This document shows positions 10,736-19,282 of a stretch of 39,100 nucleotides of DNA, piece by piece. Source of the stretch: Amphimedon queenslandica. Lineage: Eukaryota; Porifera; Demospongiae; Haplosclerida; Niphatidae. A program made the position numbers and the translations under genes. The notes beneath the pieces are model-generated. The model saw only the letters and a list, made by a program, of their open reading frames with translations. It did not search any database and was not told where the DNA came from. The stretch spans positions 33,882 to 72,981 of the forward strand of contig NW_003546404.1 in NCBI RefSeq assembly GCF_000090795.2, read 5' to 3'. The first letter of the stretch is position 1, and every line of letters begins with the position of its first letter.

Positions 10736-12079
10736 CTAAAGTCCTTTATATGCAACTATTGTTGTAGTCTGTCCGATTCTTTTCCTAACAGTCTCAACAT
10801 CATCAATAAACTGTTGAGCAGTACCATCTTCTATCTTCTTCCTCCAATCTTTCAATGATTCCTCAAGTTCCTCTGGTGTAGCCAAAGCAAATATACTATG
10901 ATAATTAGAAATAAACACAAAATTTATAAAAAATGAGGGACATAAATCATTCATAATTAATTTACTTTTTTACCTATTGGCCTTTCTCCATTCAGGGTCA
11001 AGTGGTCCGTTAACATCCAAGTATGTGTCCATTTTAATGATGGACTCATGACAATGAGCCAACACAGACTGTACTCTGAAACCAATCTTAGACAATCTAT
11101 CATGCAATACACTAACAGGAGGGTACCTATTGAATATAAACTATAATTGTAATAATTTATATTAAAATACTTGTTGCAGAGATGCTTCGATGCTTTTGGT
11201 ATTATTTTGAACATAAACATTGACTGGAGGATTTGATCGTGTGACAGTGTATTGATGACAAAGGCCCCTTCATCTTTTAATATTCTGTAAGCTTCACTTA
11301 TTGCTTTGGTAGGGCCAGCATAGTCAGGGCCTGAGAGATGATGTAGTACCTAATGAGTATAAGAGAGGATTGCTCTTTATAATAGCAGTGCTATTAATTA
11401 TTATGATTGAAATTATGTTAGATCTATGCATCAATAGCTTTGAGACTGCATTTACCATAACTCAAAAGATATAAGTCGGAATCAGCTAAAACTTTCTACA
11501 TAGCATAATGGCAAAAAAAAATACTATTTAAACATGATGCAATACCTAAGAGTGCATAAAGCAATATTAACTATAAAAACAGTCAAAATAACTAAACTCT
11601 GCTATTGTAAATTCCTAGGAAAGAAAACAATCATATATGTACCTGTGTACAGATGATAACATCACAGTATTTGTCTTCTAGTGGAATGTTAAGAGCACTT
11701 CCCTCCATTATCTTAACATTTGGTAGATGCTCAGTTTTCTTAATAGCTTGCTCCATCATTCCTTTGTTATATTCAATACCAGTAATATTACCAACAAAAG
11801 GACTTAATCCCACTGCATAATTACCAGTACCACAACCTATAAACAGGACAGCAATTTTACAAGGTTCGTGCAAATTAAAAACTTTACCAATATCAACAAT
11901 GGAAGCTTCCTTTAGTGGTCTGTCTTTCATTACACGAGCTACTGCTCCAAGAATCACATCTATTCCAACTGCCTGTCTATCTATAAAGGCATCTCAAGGT
12001 AAAGCTACATATAGCCAAACTGACTTGAGTCGTACACTTTGGATGCTTGATTGTAATCTTCAAAATCCTTGGAGGCCAT
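10736..12079 (-). CDS. SAM-dependent methyltransferase (UbiE/Methyltransf_11 type), copy A
   Basis: Six exons on the minus strand: 12025-12079, 11888-11980, 11643-11836, 11171-11349, 10974-11126, 10736-10895 (stop TAG). Product 277 residues, intact. Exon 1 gives MASKDFEDYNQASKVYDS; exons 2 and 3 give VDIGCGTGNYAVGLSPF, the SAM-binding loop; exon 3 ends in CDVIICTQ and exon 4 opens with VLHHLSGPDYAG. It is the upstream member of a tandem pair with copy B (9353-10668). Exon 6 is nearly identical between the two, whereas the second half of exon 4 has diverged (DQILQSMFMFKIIPK against EQLLESYFMYKIVSK). This points to either uneven conversion or relaxed constraint in that part. The intron after exon 3 carries a relic of the tandem repeat family. 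Likely cytosolic, since no targeting signal is seen; substrate unknown. Confidence 0.87.
11464..11512. repeat. Solitary relic of the 185-bp repeat family
   Basis: TCGGAATCAGCTAAAACTTT followed by CTACATAGCATAATGGCAAAA matches the conserved block of the METTL25 intron array (GGAATCAGCTTAAACTTTCT and so on). It is a single fragment without a palindromic core, inside an intron of methyltransferase copy A. Confidence 0.6.
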
Positions 12080-12245
12080 TATACCAGTAACCATGCAGCC
12101 CCTCCCAAGACTTGTGCAGAAATTAATTTTTAAAAATTATTTTTTTTGTAGCCACAACACAGATGAATACAGCACACACTATAAAATTTTAGCTAGATCT
12201 ACCACACAATATAAAATGCTGAATCAAAGGCATGCAATGTTTTTA

Positions 12246-13727
12246 TTACACGTTGTATTTAATATCAGTAACAATCTTCAAGTATCCTTCACCAAGCATG
12301 ACCTTTGATTTGGTTAGCTCAATCCCGTCAGCCATTGGTATCTCAAGCCCACTTCCTCCATGCAAATTAATAAATTCCATCAAAATTGGTTCACCGAGTT
12401 TCGTCATGACTTGATTAAGACCTTTAACATCAAGAGTGCCAACAGCAGATGAGATCACATTGAATTCGAACTCAAGCGAAGTTGCATTTCCACACATCAC
12501 AACTTTCCCATTATGATGCTCCATCCACAAATCACCTGTAAGACTTCCAGTAAGTCCAAGCTTGGCTGCTAAAAGTGGAGCAACGGTGCTAGATTTGACA
12601 AACACATTCACTTCGCTTGCAAGCAATAGAGACACGGCTTTTGAGTCAATTTGGAAATGAGGTGGCTTGGTTGTTTTAATACTCAATATAATCCCCATAT
12701 TAGGATAGGCTTTAAACAACGCTGGGAGAATGAGTCTAAATGATGAAGTATTGAGGGTTAATGGTGAATGCTCAGGAATAGAGTCAGGTGTGATGTTATA
12801 GGAAAGTATTCCTGATTCATGGTAGACCAGACCTGCAGTATTAGCAATATAGTCAGTGAACCATATACTCATCATTTCGTGATCTTTCTCGTTGCTCGGA
12901 GGTGGTAGAAAAGGAGGGCTAAAAGGAGGATCTTGAGGATTGGATATCAACTGGAACTCACCACTATAATCGATTGCAATGTATTGGTCTGAATAAAGCG
13001 GTGTATCAGTCAAAGCATAGTTAACCTCAACTAGCTTGTTAATTGGGACAGTCAGTGGTATGTTCTTTAGCATTTGATTCCCGTGATGATTAATAGCATT
13101 TTTAACGCCTTTACAAAATGCCGGCTGGAAATTTTTTGAGAGCATGTGATCAAAATCCTCAATGTGATCGACTGTCTTATAAACCCACTTTGAGCCGCCG
13201 TGAAACTTATGGTGTACACTAGAGACAGAAGCAGAGCACTCTGTTGTACTAACATTAGGATGGCCTTTGCTATCTCTAGTTAGTAGGACTCCAACATCAA
13301 AAGATACATTAGAAAGACTCACTGTCATATCAGTGCTTGCACTCACATGAATAATGTCATGATGGGAGTTGCTCGTATGTATGTGGCCTTTGACTTCAAC
13401 GCTTATTTGCGATGCTTTGAAAGTGAGCCCTGACTGGCTTGGAGTCAAACTAGACACAGGTATGGAGAGAGTGTCTATGTGAAGCTTAGAGACAGTCCAG
13501 TGTAAAGTAACGTGACCAATCTTGTAATCTAGCTTGACCTTTCCGGAGAGATCTGGCAGGACGGTATTGCCCAGTAAACCCTCAAGGATGAATATGCCAG
13601 CCTTTTGAACATAGTCTAGTCCTTTTGAAGAGACAGCAATGCGTAAACCAGGGTCTTTACTATGAGCAGTAGTTGCTGCTATCAAACTCAGAGTAAGAGT
13701 TAGAACAAGGAGGACAATCGACTTCAT
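12246..13727 (-). CDS. BPI/LBP/CETP-family secreted lipid-binding protein, intronless
   Basis: A 493-residue frame without introns. Residues 1-21 are a signal peptide (MKSIVLLVLTLTLSLIAATT). After it, DPGLRIAVSSKGLDYVQKAG matches the start of mature BPI/LBP proteins. Two cysteines, C164 (TTEC) and C205 (QPAFC), are 41 residues apart, close to the disulfide spacing of the BPI N-terminal barrel. A proline-rich linker (PPFSPPFLPPPS) lies at about 272-284, where the two BPI barrels join, and the C-terminal half has the expected length. In vertebrates such proteins bind lipopolysaccharide or transfer lipids; here binding of bacterial lipids in an animal rich in symbionts is plausible but only inferred. 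Several NxS/T sequons are present. An AATAAA overlaps the stop (12242-12247, minus strand). Confidence 0.85.
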   Translation of the reverse strand: MKSIVLLVLTLTLSLIAATTAHSKDPGLRIAVSSKGLDYVQKAGIFILEGLLGNTVLPDLSGKVKLDYKIGHVTLHWTVSKLHIDTLSIPVSSLTPSQSGLTFKASQISVEVKGHIHTSNSHHDIIHVSASTDMTVSLSNVSFDVGVLLTRDSKGHPNVSTTECSASVSSVHHKFHGGSKWVYKTVDHIEDFDHMLSKNFQPAFCKGVKNAINHHGNQMLKNIPLTVPINKLVEVNYALTDTPLYSDQYIAIDYSGEFQLISNPQDPPFSPPFLPPPSNEKDHEMMSIWFTDYIANTAGLVYHESGILSYNITPDSIPEHSPLTLNTSSFRLILPALFKAYPNMGIILSIKTTKPPHFQIDSKAVSLLLASEVNVFVKSSTVAPLLAAKLGLTGSLTGDLWMEHHNGKVVMCGNATSLEFEFNVISSAVGTLDVKGLNQVMTKLGEPILMEFINLHGGSGLEIPMADGIELTKSKVMLGEGYLKIVTDIKYNV

Positions 13728-13776
13728 TATTCTTTACCAAAAAAGACGTGTGGCTCAGTATAACTATGCAAGTGAC

Positions 13777-13784
13777 TTATATAG
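13777..13784 (-). promoter_or_regulatory. Possible TATA box of the BPI-like gene
   Basis: Read on the minus strand this is CTATATAA, about 50 bases upstream of the BPI-like ATG at 13727. Spacing and sequence fit a TATA box with a short leader. No transcript data support it. Confidence 0.45.
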
Positions 13785-14082
13785 CCGTTTCGCTATCAGT
13801 TTACATTGAAACTGAATGTAAATGTTTGTATACCAACTAGCAGTTTATCAATACCATAACATGTTTACTCAAGCTTCAAAGGCACTATATTTCTTTTCGG
13901 TTCCGTTTGATTGAAATAACATATTTTTTCTTTCAATATGCAACAAATAATCATGAAATAACTCAAACACAATGATAATCATCATTATTATTAGATTATT
14001 GTGGTTAATCTCATTAAAGCAGTATAATTAATACATAGATCATATCAGTAGTACATTAATATTAATCATACGCACAGTGTTA
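13785..14082. other. Spacer upstream of BPI-like gene and downstream of M20 gene
   Basis: No coding region seen. It contains the rest of the BPI-like promoter and the 3' UTR of the M20 peptidase, with an AT-rich ATAATCATCATTATTATTAG stretch near 13975. Confidence 0.4.
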
Positions 14083-15579
14083 CTATCTCTTGGCTCCGCA
14101 CAACTCAGCTACTACATCAGCCAGCACACGGACTCCCCACTTGAAACCATCAACAGGAATACGCTCGTTAACTCCATGAAACAAAGCAACCAATTTCATG
14201 CCAGGAGGAAAACGAGTCGGAGTGAATCCCAAACACACCGGGGTCTTTGTGGGATGACGAGAATAATAAGTAAGGTCAGTCCCGCCAGGTAAGAGGTTAG
14301 TTATCACTGGTGCACCATTAGCTCTCTCTCTAATGACACTTCTTATAATATCAACCACTTCAACTATTTCAGGTGCGTTTGGATCCTGGCTATACGTATA
14401 GCGATGTTTGATCACCTCCATGCTTAATTCAGGAGCCATTTCCTCTCCGTTTGGCATCGCTCTTGGCTCAAACTTTTCCAGCCCAATAACAAATCGAAGG
14501 TCATCCAAGACGTCTTCGACTGTTAGTCCCGGAAGTATGCGACAGTCAACAGTCAAAGAAACCTCGGAGGGTATCTGATTAGCTTGATTACCTCCTTCTA
14601 TTATAGTGGGGCTAGCAGTGTTATGAAGCAAAGGCATGAAAGCCTGATACTGCTCCATTTGGAAGGCCTTAGCTACAAGATTTGATAGAGTAGGGGAGAG
14701 AAGCTGTCGAAATAAAACCCTTTTTACCAAAGGCAGTTGAGCTGACACACTCTCTATAGTAGCTCGTCCAGCTGGTACAATACGTAATGGTAAAGGAGTT
14801 TTTGATAATACGTTGGCAACTGAGCCTATGGTACCCAGTGGATTATCGAAATGATAGACAGACGCATGTCCACCTGGTCCCTTAGCAGTTATCTTGATTA
14901 ATGAAGAAGCTTTCTCTCCGATCATGACAGAAAACATCTCTTTTCCTTCGTTGTGAAGCGATATCCCACCCACTTCAGTAATGACGACATCAGCTTCGAT
15001 CAATTCGGGTCTGTTTTCAACGAGATATTTAACGCCGTAAGTTGAGTCAACACGTTCTTCGTCAGCCAGTCCAGCAAAGATGAGATCCCGGGAGAGCTGG
15101 ATGCCATTATCCTTAATGAAACAAAGTATCATCACGCACATGGCAGCCATGTGTTTCATGTCGATTGCACCTCGGCCATAAAGGCAGCCATCTTCCTCGT
15201 CTATCTCTCCACCGTAAGGATTATGCTTCCATCCTTCGGCTTCCCAGTTCTCTTTGGGGGCTTTGACAGTGTCTAGATGAGAGCTTAAAAGTATAGGGCC
15301 CCTACCCGAGGAGCCGTCTCCTTTTATGCGGGCTATTATGTTTCCACGGCCTGGTTTAGGCTCCACTACTTCATAGTCAACCTTGGAGGCGTCAAATCTC
15401 TCTTGTATGACCTTCACTGCTTCTGTCTCGGTACAGTCCTCGCCATAGTTTTGAGTGTCGATCCTAAGCAGTTCTTGTAGCAATACTAGAGCTTTCTCTT
15501 CAACTTGGGGCCACTCTGACATAAAACTGTCGAAGAAGAATTTTGAAGAGGAGCCTTGGCCTTCTTCATTAGCAGCCAT
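14083..15579 (-). CDS. M20-family zinc metallopeptidase, intronless
   Basis: An uninterrupted 498-residue frame. Catalytic and metal-binding positions of the M20 (ArgE/DapE/ACY1/CPG2) family are all present: SSHLDTV (H101, D103), GRGAIDMKH (D140), ADEE (E174/E175), TEVGG (E202) and a C-terminal LFHGVNERIP histidine. KGPGGHAS lies in the lid (dimerisation) domain. These enzymes are di-zinc hydrolases that remove terminal amino acids or acyl groups from peptides and N-acyl amino acids; the substrate cannot be told from sequence. No signal peptide is visible, so a cytosolic place is likely. The gene has no introns whereas the adjacent esterase has 17, so a bacterial origin or a retrocopy should be considered. 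Its start is 110 bp from the divergent esterase gene. Confidence 0.87.
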   Translation of the reverse strand: MAANEEGQGSSSKFFFDSFMSEWPQVEEKALVLLQELLRIDTQNYGEDCTETEAVKVIQERFDASKVDYEVVEPKPGRGNIIARIKGDGSSGRGPILLSSHLDTVKAPKENWEAEGWKHNPYGGEIDEEDGCLYGRGAIDMKHMAAMCVMILCFIKDNGIQLSRDLIFAGLADEERVDSTYGVKYLVENRPELIEADVVITEVGGISLHNEGKEMFSVMIGEKASSLIKITAKGPGGHASVYHFDNPLGTIGSVANVLSKTPLPLRIVPAGRATIESVSAQLPLVKRVLFRQLLSPTLSNLVAKAFQMEQYQAFMPLLHNTASPTIIEGGNQANQIPSEVSLTVDCRILPGLTVEDVLDDLRFVIGLEKFEPRAMPNGEEMAPELSMEVIKHRYTYSQDPNAPEIVEVVDIIRSVIRERANGAPVITNLLPGGTDLTYYSRHPTKTPVCLGFTPTRFPPGMKLVALFHGVNERIPVDGFKWGVRVLADVVAELCGAKR

Positions 15580-15689
15580 TTCTTTTCAATTGTTTTGTGA
15601 ATGACGATATGACATCATTCATTAATCATTATGTTAATTATTCATCAGATCATCATATCATCTGATCAAAAAAGGAGTGGCTCCAAAAG
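15580..15689. promoter_or_regulatory. Shared promoter region between divergent M20 and esterase genes
   Basis: Only 110 bases lie between the two start codons, so the promoters must share or overlap here. The sequence holds an inverted repeat, ATCAGAT and ATCTGAT separated by nine bases, around 15645-15667. No TATA box is evident. Confidence 0.6.
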
Positions 15690-17563
15690 ATGGTGCTCTG
15701 CAGCAACTTTCTCTTCTTCTTTCTCCTCGGGATAGCCTTGCCTGCTACATTTGGAGATCCTTCTGGACCAATAGTGACAACAAAGTTTGGAAAAGTCAGT
15801 GAGACTTTGCATGCTTTGTGGGGGCATGACTCAAATGACTTCTTCTATAGGTACAAGGCCTCACTGTAGACACAGCAAGGGTAAAATATTGATAATATTG
15901 ATAATATCTTATATCTGTCATACATAACATGCAGATATTCAGATCAATACCATATGCAGGGCCAGTGAATGGTTCTAAGAGATGGACTGACCCAGTGTAA
16001 GCATCATTGATTCACATTATGTATTGTTTAATGAGAACAGGTTTCCTGATCCTTGGGATGATGTGTTTGATGCTACCAGAGAAGGTCTAGGATGCCCTCA
16101 GGTGATTACTATTATGATCATAATCAGTATTATTATTGATTTAGTATATCCATGCTACTTATAATTATTAGAACTGTGATCTACCAACGCCAAAGGTTTC
16201 TTGTCCAACAGTTCAAATTGAGAACTGTCTCCTTTTGAATATCTTCACTCCACTGAATGCAACAGCAGTAAACCATTGAATGTAATATCTTGCTATACTA
16301 GTGCTATACTTTCTTTAGGATCAGAATCTACCTGTTATGTTCTTCATGCATGGAGGAGAATTTGTTCAAGTAAATCTATACAATACTTGATCACGAAAAT
16401 TAATTTAACTGTCAAGGGATATGGCGGTAGCAAACTGTATGACGGGCGCTTTCTTGTCAGTGCTGGCATAGTATTAGTCACAATTAACTACCGCCTTGGT
16501 GCCCTAGCTAATTTATTGTATGGGACTGGAGACAAAGAAATTAAAGGGAATTTTGACATAAAGGTATATATATAGGTGAATACTATTGTTTTATTGTATT
16601 GTTTTAATGCAGGATCAAAGATTAGCCTTGGAGTGGGTTAGGATGAATATTGCTGCATTTGGTGGCAATCCAAATGACGTTACTATAGCTGGACAGAGTG
16701 CTGGAGGAGTTTCTGTGGCTGTTCACATGGTAGCTCCTAAAAGCTCTGGACTCTTCCAAAAAGTCAGTCCATTACTGTATACACAGGGGCCATATGAGAT
16801 TAAATTCATTATAGGCTATTATTGAGAGTTATCCATTTGCTTCACCACTGAAATCACCTGATGATGCAAGGAAACTTGGAGAAGACTTTGCAACTGCTCT
16901 AGGTAAAGCTATAATATTAGCTCTTCACTATTTTTAGCTTTGTCATGTAGGATGTGGCAAGAGTAATGATTATGACTGCCTTTACTCAAAAGTATAGCAA
17001 AAAATTTTTTGTGTTATTGATTCATTTCATGCACAATAATTCCCACACTACTAGACAATGACTGAAGTTGCTAAAGCTACTTCAGCTGTCAATTCCAAGA
17101 TTGTTGATATTACAAAGTGAGTCAACAGCTTATAGTATGATTATTATCACAACAATAATTGCAGAATTCTTGAAATATTTTTACAATGGACACCAATAGT
17201 TGATGGAGAAGAGGTATATATACATTGTCAATACTTGTCTGAGATTGCCTTTTTTTTCTTATAGCTTGCTGATCAGCCCCTGACATTGTTTGAGCAAGGT
17301 AAAACAGCAGATGTTCCACTGATTATGGGCACTACAAGTCAAGAAGCTGTTCTCTTTGTGTATCGTTCCTTCAAAACTTTGGGTGTAAGCGTTACTCTAA
17401 TTTTTAATAATTAAGTTTTCCATTTTTTCCCACAGGCACTAGAATATGATGCACTACTATTTGCACTCTACCCGCTGCATTTTGAAGAAATTCATAAACT
17501 TTATTCGCCTTCAAATGAAAGGGATCAAAGAAAAGTTGCATCTGTGAGACTTTGACTATAATA

Positions 17564-17615
<52 letters not shown>

Positions 17616-18489
17616 GCAATTATATATTGTCACATTTAATTCCTCAATAGGTCTTTGGTACTGATGCTATTTTCACTTGCTCCTCATCCTATGCAGCTAA
17701 AGTCTTCTCTGCCTCAAAAGACAGCGTCTCACCAGTTTACAGATACATTTTTGATCACGTCTGGTCGTTTCCAGATGCCTGGGACCCAGACTCACTCTAC
17801 CATGCCTGCAAGAATGCTTCCTGTAATACATAGCCCATGAATGGGGGCACGGAGATAGTAAAACTATATTACTATTATTACTTTATTTCTTAGGCCATGC
17901 CTCAGATCTGCCATTCATATTTCATACTCCTAGCATAAATGGGTTTAATTTCACCAGCGATGAAACGGCTCTCACTGACTCGATTGTAAGATACTTTACC
18001 AACTTTGTCAAGTATGGTAATCCCAATGGAGAATCTGCCAATAATAACGAGGTATGACAATTCTTAATGATCATATGGTGATGGATTATCCAACAGACTT
18101 TAGAGTGGACAGCGTATTCTGAAGTAGGGAAGTGGATGACAATCATCTTTAAGACACCAGCTAATGAGGTATCTTAAATACATTGTGTATGATGGAGAGT
18201 GTACTACGGAAATTTTGGATGGAATTAAATTTGGTGAATTTGGCGTTTTGATAGCCATTCACCAAAATAAAACCTGCCATTTTGATTCATTATATGCATC
18301 CTCAATGGAACTCGGCCATTAATTCGCCAAATTAAAATTTGCCAATTACCTAATTTCGAACAACTCGCCAAATTTAACTCCCTCCAAAATTTCCCGCTAT
18401 ACGGTATCTTCACTGTGTGTGTTTAGATGAAAAGTGAATACAGAGGTCCTTATTGCTCTGTTCTGGACAACATCGGATACAATCCTTGA
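15690..18489 (+). CDS. Secreted carboxylesterase/cholinesterase-type serine hydrolase
   Basis: Eighteen exons join in phase from ATG 15690 to TGA 18487-18489: 15690-15794, 15851-15880, 15935-15996, 16041-16101, 16172-16267, 16319-16369, 16417-16563, 16613-16762, 16815-16902, 16951-16991, 17055-17116, 17165-17213, 17265-17384, 17436-17543, 17651-17822, 17894-18051, 18097-18168, 18427-18489. Product 544 residues. An N-terminal signal peptide ([17 protein letters not shown]) is followed by the type-B carboxylesterase order: [14 protein letters not shown], oxyanion loop MHGGEF, AGQSAGG with the catalytic serine near residue 214, TSQEAVLF carrying the acid, and [10 protein letters not shown] carrying the histidine. 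The triad is thus complete and an active esterase is likely; the natural substrate is unknown. There is no C-terminal membrane anchor. The last intron contains a MITE that ends about 20 bases before the acceptor. Confidence 0.9.
17552..17615. repeat. (AAT)n microsatellite in esterase intron
   Basis: About 20 nearly pure AAT units lie in the intron between exons 14 and 15 of the esterase. On the other strand they produce a spurious poly-leucine frame. Shorter AAT runs also lie near 19861, 21425 and 21496. Confidence 0.9.
18202..18406. mobile_element. Foldback MITE, TACCGTATAGCGGG family, copy 1
   Basis: About 205 bp. The left end TACTACGGAAATTTTGGATG and the reverse complement of the right end (TACCGTATAGCGGGAAATTT) form long imperfect inverted repeats. 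Internal blocks (TTTTGATAGCCATTC, CCAAAATAAAA, ATTCGCCAAATTA) match copies at 27562-27762, 28361-28569 and 28727-28937. It lies in the last intron of the esterase. Confidence 0.8.
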
Positions 18490-18795
18490 TTGATTCATTC
18501 ATTTGCTTGGCTGCTTATGACATTGTTTTTTTAATAAATGTTTTATGTTTTTTTAATATCATTAAATGTTTTTACATTATTGCCGTGTTTATATTTCAAA
18601 GAGTATTTTAATAGCAAAATAACAATTGGCGACCTTACAATAACTATAACTACTTTAAAACGACGCAGTAACAAAATCTTATCATCACACACTATTGTGC
18701 TAAAAATAGCAGTAGTATTAAAATTAATTTATCACTATACTAGTAGACACTCTCACAAAGTCACTCTCAATATTTAATACCAGTCTAGTTCCTCT
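18490..18795. other. Spacer between convergent esterase and HSDL2 genes, with poly(A) signal
   Basis: AATAAA at 18533-18538, 44 bases after the esterase stop, is the likely poly(A) signal of that gene. The rest should hold the HSDL2 3' UTR. No other gene was seen. Confidence 0.6.
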
Positions 18796-19250
18796 TTATA
18801 ACTTTGATTTCACTTGTCCTAAAAGTTTATCCAGTTTCATTGCCAGCCCCATATTCCCCGATATCTTGAGTTTCCCGGTCATGAAAGCAGCTGTGGCATT
18901 GATCTTCCCTTGAAACAGCTCCACCATGTGCTTTGAGTCCATCGTGAACGTAACGTCAGCTGATGTATCCTCAGATACCTCTTGTATGGAGCCTGACCCG
19001 GTTTTTAAATCAAGGAGCCAGTTTCCGCTGTTCTCGCCGCTGAGTACAAAAAGGTACGTGGCTCCCATTTGTTTGACAATGGCTTCGCTGGCCATTGAGC
19101 GAATGCTGTTGAATATACCAGCAGGAGTATTAATGTCTGGAGGCGAGGAGGAGGAGGAGGAGGAGAAGAAAGAGTTCAAGTATTTCTCGGCCTCGTCTAA
19201 AAAGAAATCAGGCATTAGCTCGCTACCTGTGAATCAGGTAAGAAGGGACG

Positions 19251-19282
<32 letters not shown>

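Noticed and set aside
14077..14292. Plus-strand frame over the 3' end of the M20 gene
   Set aside because: It is a shadow of the M20 coding sequence, which has full family motifs on the minus strand.
17404..17619. Poly-leucine frame on the minus strand
   Set aside because: It is the reverse of an (AAT)n microsatellite in an esterase intron.
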